DNA of 64,000 bases, taken from positions 99,443,584 to 99,507,583 of the forward strand of contig NW_025335268.1 of NCBI RefSeq assembly GCF_004798865.1, given 5' to 3'. This DNA is from Varanus komodoensis (Eukaryota > Chordata > Lepidosauria > Squamata > Varanidae). Shown one piece after another: positions 36,363 through 47,765 of this stretch (its first letter is position 1; every line of letters starts with the position of its first letter). The notes beneath the pieces were generated by a model that did no database searches, had not been told where the DNA came from, and saw only the letters and a list, made by a program, of their open reading frames with translations. A program made the position numbers and the translations under genes.

Positions 36363-38959
36363 GCTTTAGTTGAATATCTTGGTCAGATGCATCCTGTTAA
36401 GAAAGCAAAGCACAACATCCAGGTGTTCCTCCCAATAGGGCAGTAACATCACAATGGTGTCATTATGCATGGCTGTTCAATTTGTAACTCCTTCAATCAT
36501 TTTTTTCATGCTTCATAAAATAACAGGAGTCTTCAGGGTCATATGTAACTTATTTCTTGCACAAGTGCATGTAGACTTTGCAAGCAGATGCTGTGTGTAA
36601 TTCCAATGTTTAAGAGCTAGTATCTGTTTCACAGCTTTTCTTTAAATAAAACTGCAGGCACTTTCCTGGAGCCATACCTATTGGCAGCTGTGAATTTTTC
36701 AGTTTTTCCCTTGAAAGCCCAAATCTTCTTCACAATGGGAACCTCTAAAGTAGCATGACCAAAGCAAATATTTGTATTTTACTTCACTTTGTGTGACAAG
36801 GTAATTTCTGGTGTTTTACACTAAGGTCACAAATGCTTTTTTCATTGAAAAAGTCCAAGAATAAAGGGAAATCAGGCTTATGAGAACTGTGTGGATTCTC
36901 TTTTTTTAAAGTTGTGCTTGATGACTGACTTCTTAATATGGTAACTAAGGTGAAAAATAAAATGGGCAACTGAGAAACTGGAAGGACTGGACATATATTA
37001 TTAATCATAAGCTTGTTTTTTCTGATCTAAAGGATCTGAGTGCATATGGAAGGAGGGTGAAGAGTTGGATATAACAATATAATAATCAATTCTTGGTTCT
37101 TCCTTTTTGAAAGAAGTAATTTCTAACATTAGCATACATTTTACTACAAAATTATAACATTTGATCCTGAAAAACCTTGCATGGACTGCAAGCAGCATTA
37201 TAAAGAAAACAAAGCTTAATTATTGGACTTGGTGTCGATTTTCATATTGAGCATATGATCAGTTCCAAACCCAAAATTATATTCTTAACACGTCATAAGT
37301 CTAGGGATCAAATCTTCATTTGTATGAATCTGAGGAAGTAAAAAAATGTGATATATATATAATTTTTTCAATGAAATTTGAAAAATTTGAAAGTGTAATT
37401 TCTATGGTGGTTTATATGAGGCATTTATTTGTCCACTATTTAAACTCTACTTCAACTTTCATTTTTATGTTAATTTTCTATTAGTGGACACCAGGTCCTT
37501 GGCACAGAAAAACAGCTAATATTTTAGCTGCTGCTATCCAACAGCACAATATCTCTATCTCTGCTGTTTTTTCTCTATCAGCTATCAATACTCTGAATCA
37601 ATAGAACATTATTTGAATTGTCTCATGTATGTGTGTTGCTCTAGTTAACTCCGGATGCTATGTAATTGGTTGGTGAATACATTTCTTGTCTAAGTGCTCA
37701 GATTACGTACATTCAGCTAAACCTCTCTCTCAGTAGGAGCTGGGACAAAGAAACAAGAAAATGGATATTCAGTTTTAAAATAATGGTCCCTCCCATTTTT
37801 ATAAACACACTGATTAAATTAAATTGATAGATATTACCTATTTGCTTACAATTTTTGCCAATATTGATATGTCATAAATAGCAGTGAACACTCTTTCTGC
37901 ATAGAGCTGAGTCTTTTCATGGAGAAAATCTTTTACCACAAATATTTCCCTTTACTCTGAAGTGATGTGGAATCTTCTGTGTTAGCAAGTTCATTGTGCC
38001 ACACATCATAGCAAGCAGAGGAAGGGGTAAGCACAAGTGGTGGCCCTTTGCCATGTTTTCCCCCAGAAGGTGATCACAAACTTGTGCTAGTTTAATTATT
38101 TTCTGTCTTTTTTCCATCCTCCTGCTCTTGCCAGGAATCCCCACTGCCCAGAAGCAAAATCCACTTTCTCACTATATGGTTTCCTATTGACCTCAGTAGC
38201 CTTTTTCTGATTGTACTTCCATCTCTCTAGTCAATCCAGCCCCCAGAGTTTTTTGTTTTTGCTTCTGCATTAAAATAAATACTTTTGGTGTGATATTCAT
38301 TTGTTCTGCTTTCATGCATTTGTCCACTTTTATCATTATTGGAGATAAAATTAACATATGGGCAAGATGACAAGCCCAGCACTTGTCTAATAGAAACGAA
38401 GCAATTGATAAGGTTTGCATGGTCAGGAAACTGTAGGTGAAAGAGCTTGGATGTCTGGAGTTGCCCTTTCTCTTGCTGCTCCTTTTATGCCACTGGTATG
38501 GTATTTTTCACCCTGAATGGAGAAATGGAACTCCAGTGTCCAGACATCAGGACAGTCAATCATGGCAAAGAGAAACCATGCAAAATGCTATTGTTTCTTG
38601 TCATGGTTTCTGGGGGGTATAACATGACCGGATATGGACAACTTGACAAGCCCACAACGAACAACCCCCCCCCCCCCCCGTACCTCCAAGGAAAAGTGCT
38701 TGTTGTGATTTGAGAAACCAGTTATTAGGTAAAACTAGCACTCTCTGTCTAAGCATGCTATAAATACATTACACTTAGTTAAACTTGACTTCTCTTTAAG
38801 GAAGTATGCACATTCCAACAACTCAAGAGTAAGCAACCATCTACATTTGATGGTATTTCTAAATAAATATACATAGTATCGGATTCTCAGCCCTTGAGGT
38901 CTTTGACTCAATCCAGTTCACCTGAAATCATTTTCACTTTGGTAACCTGATTGTGAATA
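36363..38959. other. No gene recognised
   Basis: About 2.6 kb, AT-rich, no recognised gene. A 15-base C run lies at 38665-38679. A 21-base word at 38344-38364 recurs inside the CR1 copy at 39196-39216. Confidence 0.4.
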
Positions 38960-40337
38960 GATCACCAGACTCAGCTAGTATCCATCCTAGAATTCTCAAA
39001 CAACTCAAATGTCAAATTGTAACAAAAATATGCAACATATCCCTAAGATCATCTTCTATATTAGAGGACTAGAAAATGTCTACAAGTGCACCATTTTTAA
39101 AAAAGAGATCCTGGGGGATTCAATCCTATCCAGGGGCATCCTATCCTATAGCTTAACATCCTGTTCTGCACATGTTGGTTGAAATCATAATTGAAGATAA
39201 AATTAACATATGGGCATACAAGTCCTGCTGAACAATAATCACACTGCTTTCACAAAGGTTTGCTTTGTTCCACTAACCTTTTAGAATCCTCTGAGAGTGT
39301 CAGTAAACATGTAGACAGGGTCATCCAGCTGATATCATTGACCTGAACTTCCAAAAGGCTTTTGAAAAATTCCTCATCAAAAACTCTTGAGCAAATTTAA
39401 CAGTCATACAATAAGAGGTGATGTCCTCTTGTGTAGCTGGTTAAAGAGCAGAAAGCAGAGAGTAGGGATGAATGGTAAATTCTCCCAGAGGAGGGGTCTA
39501 AGCTGTCCCACACACATTGTGTACTTACGCCAGTAATTTGGAACAAAAAGGGACTGCAAAGTACTCCCAAAGGATCTTCTCATATGAGCATCAAAATGGC
39601 AAGTGTGAAATAAAAGCAAATGTGAAGTGAGGCACTTTGGGGCTTCATATATGCATCGATGGGATATGAGCTAGTGGTGGTTGACCAAAAAAGACATCTT
39701 GGACTTGTGGCGGACAGCCTGATGAAAATGTCAAGCCAGTGTGTGGCTGCTTGTTAGAACTGTTTTTTTTTTTTTTTTTTAATGTCGGGTCTCACTAGAA
39801 ATGGAGTTGAAGGTAAAGCCATCAATATTGTACTGTCCCTATAAAAATCTATAGTGCACTTGGAATCTATGCACACGTGGAGTGTTTTGTACAGTTCTGG
39901 ACACTGCGCCTAAAAAAATAAAGTGTTGGAAAAAATTGCAGAAAAGAGCAACTAAAATGGTACAGAAAAGATGTGAGATGAAATGTGACATGGTGCATGA
40001 TAAAGGATAGGACAGGATGCTATTTTTCTTCCTTTATCATAATACTAGAATGTAGGGTTATCCAATGCAGAGTAGTGGTTGGACTTTCAGGACAGATAAA
40101 ATGTCTTCATACAGTTTATAGTTACACTGTGGAATTTGCTACCACATGAAGTAGTGTTGGGCGACTGTTTGGAAGATTTAAAGGGATCTCAACGGTTGCT
40201 GGGTAGGATGGTGGAAAGGAGCTGGTGCACTCACGCCCTGCCTATGGGCTTCCCTCATCTAGTGGCTGTGTGAACAGAATGCTGTATTAGGTGGACCCTT
40301 GCTGTGACCCAACCTGGCTCTTCTTGTATTCCTATGT
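38960..40337 (+). mobile_element. CR1-type LINE, 5'-truncated
   Basis: Plus-strand CR1-like element. Blocks in order: an IHPRILKQL-type N-terminal RT block (about 38975), the QKAFEKFLIKN version of QKAFDKVPHQK (about 39350), RGDVLLCSWLKSRKQRVGMN (39415-39470), a KWQV...KCEVRHFGASYM block (39595-39650), a DLGV-type block near 39700, then the C-terminal '...ACTGTGGAATTTGCTACC...' region (about 40130) and the 3' end 'ggctcttcttgtattcctat' near 40337. Frames are broken and the catalytic block is not recognisable, so it is old. An 18-base T run at 39763-39780 sits inside it. The 3' end differs from the 'aatcatagaat' type seen at 700, 7250 and 63798, so at least two CR1-like subfamilies are present. 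Confidence 0.85.
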
Positions 40338-41932
40338 GTTTTTACTTGCACTGGTGGTTTTTAATTTCTTCTGCTAGCTTTAAAGGATATTAGTAAATGT
40401 CCCTTTTTGATTTCATATTATTATTTTCACTCAGGATGTATTTCTGCCTCCTCGCCTCTCCAAACCAGTTGGTGGTGGTGGTGGGGTGTGTGTGCAAAGT
40501 TGGCTTGAGATACTGGCTAAGTTTGCATCACTTCTCCTTGGCCTTCACTGATCAAGGAGAGTGAAGGAGGACCCAACCCAGCTACATATTCAGTCAGCAC
40601 TTGGAGGAGCTGATCTTCCAGGCATTGGCTGAGCATGAAGGATCTTTACCTACACTTTGCTATCCACAATGAAAGGTGAGCAAAGTTAGCTGCTGACTCT
40701 GTTTCCTCATGTAGACAGAGGATCGAGCAATTGTGCAGTGCCTCTCTGCATAGGTAAAGGGACAAATTTTTTGTCCATGCAGAGAGGGGCAGGAGTGGCT
40801 GCTCTTGACCTATCGCTGAATGCAAAATGAGGGTGGAGGACATCAGGGCTTTGGGGAACAGACTCCTTCCCTGTCTAACCTCCTGTAGAGAACCTGGCTT
40901 TTAATGGAGCCAGTATGAAGGACAGTGAAATATATTTTTCCATAATTTTTGGTAGGCCTTGCTGGTGTAGCAAATAAGACTTCAAGTAAAGGAAACATTC
41001 AAATAAAGGAATATATTACTTGAAAATGACAGCCATGGTCACCTTCTGGTGCTGTTCAACAAGCAACAATGAACATGGTAGTAACCCTCTGTGTCAGCTG
41101 AAAGACATCTTGCTCCTTGGAGGGAAGTCCAAATGCTTTTAGCTATGGCTTGGGCCAGCATTTATCTTGTGGAACCCTTCCGATGCCAATCGCTGCCTTT
41201 GCTGAACTATCCCTTCAAAGGATATTGCTGTTGGACCTGATAGTCTTGAGAAGCAGGGATGGGAACCAACTGGTCTGGCATCCAGAATGCTTCCCAGTCA
41301 CTTTTGCTGCTCTTCTACTAAAGGTAATACTTGTCAGCTATGAACTTTGCTGCAAATTGTAGCCTTTTTTAAATTAGGGGGTTCAGCTACCCAGCAGGCT
41401 TTTACAGGTGTGGTCAGTTTTGTCTTCTTGGCCCATTGTCTTGTCCTGCACCAAACCCCCACAGTTGAATCATTCTCTCCCTGCCCCTGCCATGTTGACA
41501 TCCACATCTTTTACCTTGTTGACCAGGTGCAGTCCTCTTTGGTGGAGTTCAGTGGTTAAGGTTGCACGGCTGATCACATGATTTGCTTTCAGGGAAACTG
41601 AGGAACTGGGGGTGATTGAACGTCTTTCCCTCCCCCACCCTTGGCCTCAGCCTTATCATGTCCTAGAGTCACGGGTTTTCTTCTGACGTGGACCATGGTG
41701 CACAAAGAAGAGGGTGGTGGCAGCCTAGTGTTAGCTCAGTTCCAGCTTCCCTTGCCAGGGAGGTTGGGGTGCTGGTGCCCTGTCTTCCTCTTTTGGGGGG
41801 GGGGGCTGCTACTAGAGTTTTATAGATCTGGCCAGTTGTTTTAAAGTGTCTCCCTCCCCAGTTAAGCCATTCCCCCCACCCCCATGTTGGTGTTGGTATC
41901 CACGTTTGTGTAGATGCATTAGCTAGCAGAAG
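40338..41932. other. No gene recognised
   Basis: Includes a (GGT)n-GT tract at 40470-40495 and an 11-base G run at 41795-41805. No recognised gene. Confidence 0.4.
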
Positions 41933-42045
41933 GGCTAGACAACCTGGTGTACCTCAGATATTTTTGACTACAATTCCCATTGACTATACTGGGTGGGGCT
42001 TATGGGAATTGTATTCCAAAACAGGTGAATGACCCCAGGTTGCCT
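41933..42045. repeat. Fold-back dispersed repeat, both arms clear
   Basis: Left arm 'gctagacaacctggtgtacc', 'tgactacaattcccat'; right arm 'atgggaattgtattccaaaa' and 'ccccaggttgccta'. The two arms are inverted versions of each other around a GC-rich centre, giving about 113 bp. This copy defines the family best. Confidence 0.75.
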
Positions 42046-42095
42046 AACATCTGCAGCATCATGCATGTGTGTTCAGAGACAAACAAGAAATAAGG

Positions 42096-42692
42096 TGAGG
42101 AGGCCCTTCTGAAAGAGGCGTCATCAAAGGAGGTAAGAGGATAGCAAACAGAGAAGGAGTGGGTGCATCCCACCTATGGAATGGCCTCCCAAGAACAATT
42201 CGCCTGGTGCCTTCATTACAGTCTTTTCAGCACTGGGCAGAAACAACTTTATTCTCCAGCCATTATGCCAATGGCTTTTCTTGTGTAAAGTTTTAATAGT
42301 GTCAAGTTTTATATAGTCTTGCTTTAATTTACCACCCCTTAACTCTCTGCTGTATATTGTGTATTGTTATTGTGTATTGATACAGGTTCTGTTGTTGTTT
42401 TATTGTTGGTATTTTCTTGCTGTGGTTTATTCCTCACTGATGTTTTTTATTTTGACTGTAATTTGCTTAGAGGGTCCTAATGGGACTGTTGCTGTTGTTA
42501 GTTGCGGTCGTGTCCGACCCATCACAATTGTCCAGCTTTCACAGCCGTACATTGCAACTGGGAAAACCATAGCCTTGACTATACGAACTTTTGTTGGCAG
42601 GGTGATGTGTCTGCTTTTTAGTATGCTGTCTAGATTTTCCACCTAATGGGACTAGTACCCAGAATATGACTCTAACAAACAAACAAACAACA
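42096..42692 (+). mobile_element. L2-like LINE 3' end, interrupted by a BovB insertion
   Basis: Plus-strand text 'gaggcccttctgaaagaggc' and 'cccacctatggaatggcctc', 'cgcctggtgccttcattaca' corresponds to the C-terminal L2 protein region (EALL...; ...TYGMASQ in a shifted frame; compare 18640-18780), followed by the 3' UTR and 'gtaatttgcttagagggtcc'. A 154 bp BovB piece (42488-42641) is inserted here, after which the tail continues to an (AAAC)n end at 42692. Confidence 0.75.
42476..42653 (-). mobile_element. Internally deleted RTE/BovB element with 12 bp target-site duplication
   Basis: Flanked by perfect 12 bp repeats (cctaatgggact) at 42476-42487 and 42642-42653; the insert is 154 bp (42488-42641). 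Read on the minus strand, it opens with BovB coding sequence (ENLDSILKSRHITLPTKVRI, then VFPVAMYGCESWTI) and then jumps directly to the BovB 3' terminus 'gatgggtcggacacgacc', 'aactaacaacagcaac'. About the last 100 codons of the RT protein are missing. Because the target duplication is intact and the junction internal, the deletion most likely happened before or during insertion. Confidence 0.93.
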
Positions 42693-45090
42693 GGCACTGT
42701 GATACCTTTCAGAACTGTTGAGAAAGGCTCTTGGTTGATGCAGTTGGTTATGCAGAGGCAGGGAAAGCTGCAGCTGCTGAAATCCTTTCTTTTCAACAGC
42801 TTAGAGTTGTGGTTGGGGAAGGTGGGAACTGGAATCCACAACCTTGGGAGGAGTTGGAATGGGGAAGGTTGCTGTAGGATGCAGTGACAACTATTAGTAA
42901 ATAGCTAAATAGCACTTAAATATAGATTAATGGATGACAGGATTAGGATAGCAGATTTTCCTTATAGCAGCTGAATAGGATCTGCATGTTCAGTGGCAAA
43001 TGAATTCAAACAGCCAGATACTCGGGCCCTGCTGCCTTCCTTTTGGACTTCCCAGAGGGATCTAGCTGTTGCAAATAGAATGGCTGGACTAAATGAGCAC
43101 TGAAAATCTCAAAGCTTTCTCACTGGACTGTAGAAAGATAGCTCTTAGGGTACGCTCAGTCTTCTTGCAGTGTCTTCTGAGGCATTACTGTTAGCTCACT
43201 TATTCTGAATATTTTAATGGTTGTGGATTGGGGCAGGAATATACTTCTTGCTTGGTGTTTATGAGATTACAGGATGATAGCTCAGCTTGAAGTGCCTGAT
43301 TTCCTTTTGCAATTAAAGTGCATAAACGGTAGGGTATCATGGAAGGATGAGGGGCTCACAAAAATAGAAGCAGTGCAATTACCTCATGTGAGAAGGGCTT
43401 CCATTTTACAGCTTCAAGATGGCATGGAGAGAGGGAGATTAATTTTCTGCCAGCTCCCTTGGTTTCATTAAACTTCTGGTCCCAGGCACAGATTCATTTT
43501 GGACTATTTACAGTTCTTGTTGCCATCTTTGTCACTTGAATGGGGTATCAGCATGTTAATGCCTCATATAATCCATGAATGATGTCCATCTGCTCATGTT
43601 CTTTGACATTTTCAAAGTTCTGTAATTTCATTATCTAGCTGTTTCTTCTTTCCCCCTGCAGTGTAGTGCTTCTGATATGGTGGATGCCACATATAATGAC
43701 TTTTTATGCAACCTCTGCCAAAATATGTTGTCCTTCATTTCAGGTGGCCTCTTTTCTCTTCAAAAGAAATTAGTTCTGCCAGTAGAAAGTATTTCTACAG
43801 AGCAAAATAAATAATGAATTGCTGGAGCAATGCTGAATGATCCCAGCAAAATTAATAACCATGAATGTACCTAAGTATCTCAGATCAATGGATAAAGACC
43901 ATCCTAAGCATAATTCCTCCTCTGAATATATACTACAATTTGCCAGATAAGCCAACACCTATCTGACTCTGCACTTAACAACGTTTAGTCATTTTTAATG
44001 CATTAGTGGTCTAGAAACAAAAGATAGGAAGAGAAAAAGAGAGACCTAGAGTCTACCAGATGTAAATTGGCACTTTGCATATTTTGGTAGCAGAAAAGTC
44101 AATCAAAATGTTGAGGGTTTAGAGCAACTCCTGAATTAGGCAATTATAATATTTAGACCTTTTAGTTTAGAAAGGGTAAGGAGGAGAGAGCATTATAAAG
44201 TTGCAAAGCTAAAGGTGACTGGTGGCTCCTAGTCACCTCAAGTGCAACCACTCCCCACCCCAACCTTCCCTCTTTCTCTTTGTCTAGTTGCTGCGAACTT
44301 TAAGCAGGAGTTCTGTAGCTTTTTCCTTGTTAACTTTAGAGGCAACTTAGCTGCTGCGGTCTGGATTTTCGGAGGAGGCTTTGGAGTTGGAGAATCAGGA
44401 GACCTCTTGACTATAACATAGCGGGGAGAGGGGAAAGGAGAATGCAGAAGTAATCAGCCAACTCCTTATGATGGGAAGGAGGCCCAGAGCCATGTGACTG
44501 TCTGGCTGCAGTGATGCACTGGAAGGGAAATGGAACACGTGGGTGAGTGAGAAAGAAAAGCATTGACTTGTACAGTGTCTGCCATCAAAGTGGCTCCTGT
44601 TTGAAAAATAGTGAAGATCAGGTTATGATGGAGGTTGTGCATGGTGTGGAGAACATGGACAGTGAGAACTCTTTTTTCCCTCTTTGATAATAGCAGAACT
44701 GGAGTATTGCCTCGCAGCACCCTTCACAGGGTGACTAAGCACAGTCTTTTTCTTAGTATCTGAACATTCATCAAAGCCCTGTTCTTCTTATTCATCTTCT
44801 TATTGGTAATTGTAAGATCTTGATCCGAACAACTTTTGTTGTCCTTTCTCCAGCTGTGCATAAAGCAAAATTAAAACATAACCTGTACTGTACTTGTCTC
44901 AGCCAAACTTTTGTCATAGCCTTTCCCCCCTCAGGGATGTTCTAAGGCCATAACAGAGACCAAAAGTGCACTGTTATCTCACACATGAATCTAGAGTCTA
45001 GAACATAAGTTTGATGTCCTTAAATATGAGTCTGGGGACTTCTTCTAGATCTCTAATGAATCTCCTCTATACTCTTTATGATTGTTTGAT
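42693..45090. other. No gene recognised
   Basis: About 2.4 kb with no recognised gene or repeat. The 44210-44460 part is somewhat GC-richer, but shows no exon I can support. Confidence 0.4.
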
Positions 45091-45134
45091 CATTTATTTA
45101 TTTCATTTTTATACCACCAATAGCTGAAGCTCTC
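45091..45134 (-). mobile_element. L2-like LINE 3' tail scrap
   Basis: On the minus strand: 'gagagagcttcagctattgg', 'tggtataaaaatgaaataaa', the L2-like 3' terminus. It stops just before the BovB end at 45140. Confidence 0.6.
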
Positions 45135-45139
45135 TCCCG

Positions 45140-45314
45140 GGTTAGAAGAACGGGACAGCAGAAAATGAGGTGGCTAGATGGAGTCACTGAAGCAGTCGGC
45201 ATGAGCTTAAGCGGACTCTGGGGGATGGTGGAGAACAGGAAGGCCTGGAGGAGTGTTGTCCATGGGGTTGCGATGGATCGGACATGACTTCATGACTAGC
45301 AACAACAACAACAA
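45140..45314 (+). mobile_element. RTE/BovB LINE 3' end
   Basis: Plus-strand translation gives QKMRWLDGVTEAVGMSLSGL, then MVENRKAWRSVVHGVAM, matching the BovB C-terminus, followed by 'cggacatgacttcatgacta' and a CAA-triplet tail at 45301-45314. 5'-truncated to about 175 bp. I could not find a clean target-site duplication. Confidence 0.88.
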
Positions 45315-45449
45315 TCAGTTTGTTGCTTCTTTAGGGACCCAGTGAACAATTTTTCAGGACCTAGTTAACAATATTAGGTAAACTTTTCAGCATCAGATTA
45401 GCAAGTGCTGTAGTACTGCCAGCATACCATTTATGTGTTTCATTGGCTT

Positions 45450-45502
45450 TTTAACTGCCCAGAGAGCTTCAGCTATTGGGTGATACAAAAATGAAACAAC
45501 AA
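45450..45502 (+). mobile_element. L2-like LINE 3' tail scrap
   Basis: 'actgcccagagagcttcagc', 'tattgggtgatacaaaaatg' is the sense-strand L2-like 3' end. It is inverted relative to the scrap at 45091-45134, sharing an exact 14 bp complement. Confidence 0.55.
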
Positions 45503-46752
45503 TAGTTCTAGGTTTATCTAAACATTTCAAGGAAAAAAGCATCCTTCATACATTTGGGTCATGTATGAAGGCCATGAATAGGCTGAATAGAGGCAGGAAA
45601 AACAAAGAGGAATAGAGCTTGTATTTCATTTCATTTTCATACCATGATCCCAGGCAAAGTAGAAAACCAAATGCATGAAAATGCCTGGGTAATTTCAACT
45701 AATTTTCTAGTTTGTTAATTTGCTACTTGACAGAAGATGTTTGTTTACTGAATCTGTAATAATTAGTCCATCCTGACTGTTTTTTTAATCTACTGGAAAA
45801 TCACTAAAATATAAGATCTGGAATATATGATAACAAATATGAAATAGAGGCATTTCAAAATCTTGTTTTCAGTTCTTTTTATAGACAACATGCAAGTTAG
45901 AAACCTGAATTTTAAAAAAGATCATCATTCGAAATTCTTTGATGCTCTCTCTACAAGATTTTGGCCTGTTCTTATTTACCTTTCACTTGTACCCGGAACA
46001 TGTTCTGCTAGGGTAGCCATAATATTTCTTTTGCCCAGGCAAATATTTCCATGATCATTTATCACATATTTCTGTTGACTTTTTGTAAGGGAGAAATGCT
46101 GAACAATCTTCCCAAACGGTGGGAATGCTGTCACTGGGGGCTTTTAAAACCTAGACTAGACTGCAGAATGTCCTATTGGGAACAATTATGCTTTTCCCAG
46201 GGAGATGATCTGGATGAGATCATAAGCCGCTTACACCTCTAATTTCTATTGTGCTGTGTTAGTGATCATCACAGTTATTATAAAAGGCTGTGCTTGGCAA
46301 CTGGTCAGCTCTTTGCCAAGGCCTGTAATTCATGAGTGTTGTACATGGGCTGCAGTTTGCTTAACACAGCAATTCATGTATTCTAAATTGCTGCATCGCT
46401 CTCAGCCAATAAAATTACAGGTTTATTATGTATGTTTGGATCGCTTATTTAATCAGGAGCACCTCAGCCTACAGCAAATGCTGTGTTGTCAAGCTAAAAA
46501 AAATGTCAGGCCTCATAGCTCTTTCTTCTTGAGTAGATGGTTCATTTTAATATAAATTCCACATTTTGTGTGTAAGTCTCCTGAAATGCTCTTGTAAGTA
46601 ACCTGATCTAAATCTGTTTCCATGATCATTATAATCTGATGTAACCCTGTTTTGCTCATACTTACATAAACAATACAGGAAATACTTGGCCAAGTTCCAG
46701 GTATTAACTATTAGTTCTAGGGTTGTTCTCAAATCATCATTTTATGTACAGT
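45503..46752. other. No gene recognised; possible LINE scrap and conserved tract
   Basis: 46085-46250 translates to NNLPKRWECCHWGLLKPRLD and DDLDEIISRLHL, which might be the C-terminal end of a LINE-like protein but is not assignable. 46260-46560 is non-repetitive, with 'cagccaataaaattacaggt' and other AT-rich regulatory-looking words. Confidence 0.35.
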
Positions 46753-47765
46753 AATAGAATTATAGAACAGTAGAGTTAGAAGGAGCTGGGGCCATTGGTC
46801 CAACTCCTTGCTCAGTATAGGACTCAAAGCGAAAGCATCTCTGACAGATGGCTAGTCCTGGATTAAAGCAACTGGAGGCCCTGGGCTAGGACACTTTGGG
46901 ATGCCCAAATTTAATAGCATCTGATCATGAGTAACAAAACCTTGTTCTATTCTTTATCTAATGAAAGTAGAACATGGCTGGAATATAAAGATTGTTTATA
47001 CATGTATAAACTTTCATAATTTTATGAAAGAATGGGATTACCCAATCCAAAAACAAAATCAGATGAATCTGGAAGGATTTGTTATTGAGAAATCCATGTT
47101 TGCTCCTAGTAATTGCTGCATTGTTTTCGAGAATGACTGCTCTATAATCTGCTCCAGAAATTTCCCAGGGACTGATGTCAGACTGACTGTTCTGTAGTTC
47201 CCAGGTTGTTGTTGTTTTTTCCTCCTCCTCCTCTAATGAAGGTGGGGCCCTTCTCCAGTTATCCAGTACTTCCCCTGTCCTCCATGATTTCTCAAAGAGA
47301 ATAGACAATGATTTTGAGGGTTCATCTGTCAGTTGTTTTATGACTCTAGAATGGAGTTTATTGAGCCCTGGAGATTTGAACTCATTCAGCCTAACTAGAC
47401 TATCCTTGACAATTTGCCTATCAATTTTGAGCTACCTTTCTTCTTTAGCTTGTACTTGCCCTTCATCAGAAAGGTCATAGATCCTCTTTCTGGAGAAGAC
47501 TGAGCCAAAGAAGGGCTTCGGCACTTCCACCTTTGCTACCATTTTGCCACCCACAAGGAATAGTTGAACCCCCATTTCTTTTTTCTGTGTCTCATTATGG
47601 GCATATCTAAAAAAGTTTTTTGTTGCTTTTATCATCCCTTACTAACCTCAGTTCATTCCTAGCATTAGCCTTCCTGACAACATCCTTGCAATTCTATGCT
47701 ACCTGCCTGTATTATTCCATTGTAGCCTGGCCTTCTTTCCACTTCCTGTACATGCCCCTTTTCAT
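46753..47765 (-). mobile_element. CR1-type LINE with its middle deleted
   Basis: Minus strand, 5' to 3': a linker between endonuclease and RT (about 47765-47640), NKKLFRYAHNETQKKEMGVQ and PFFGSVFS (47640-47480), a block equivalent to SPGPDGIHPRVL (about 47370), LSILFEKSWRTGEVLDNWRR (47300-47240), then SKHGFLNNKS, the QHGF..GKS block (about 47090). After about 46965 the RT palm and C-terminus are absent. The next recognisable CR1 sequence is the 3' terminus at 46753-46855 ('aatagaattatagaacagta', 'gagttagaaggagc'). About 100 unassigned bases lie between. Confidence 0.82.

Noticed and set aside
46085-46250. LINE C-terminal fragment
   Set aside because: The translation is suggestive but too short and not assignable to a clade; noted only in the stretch description.
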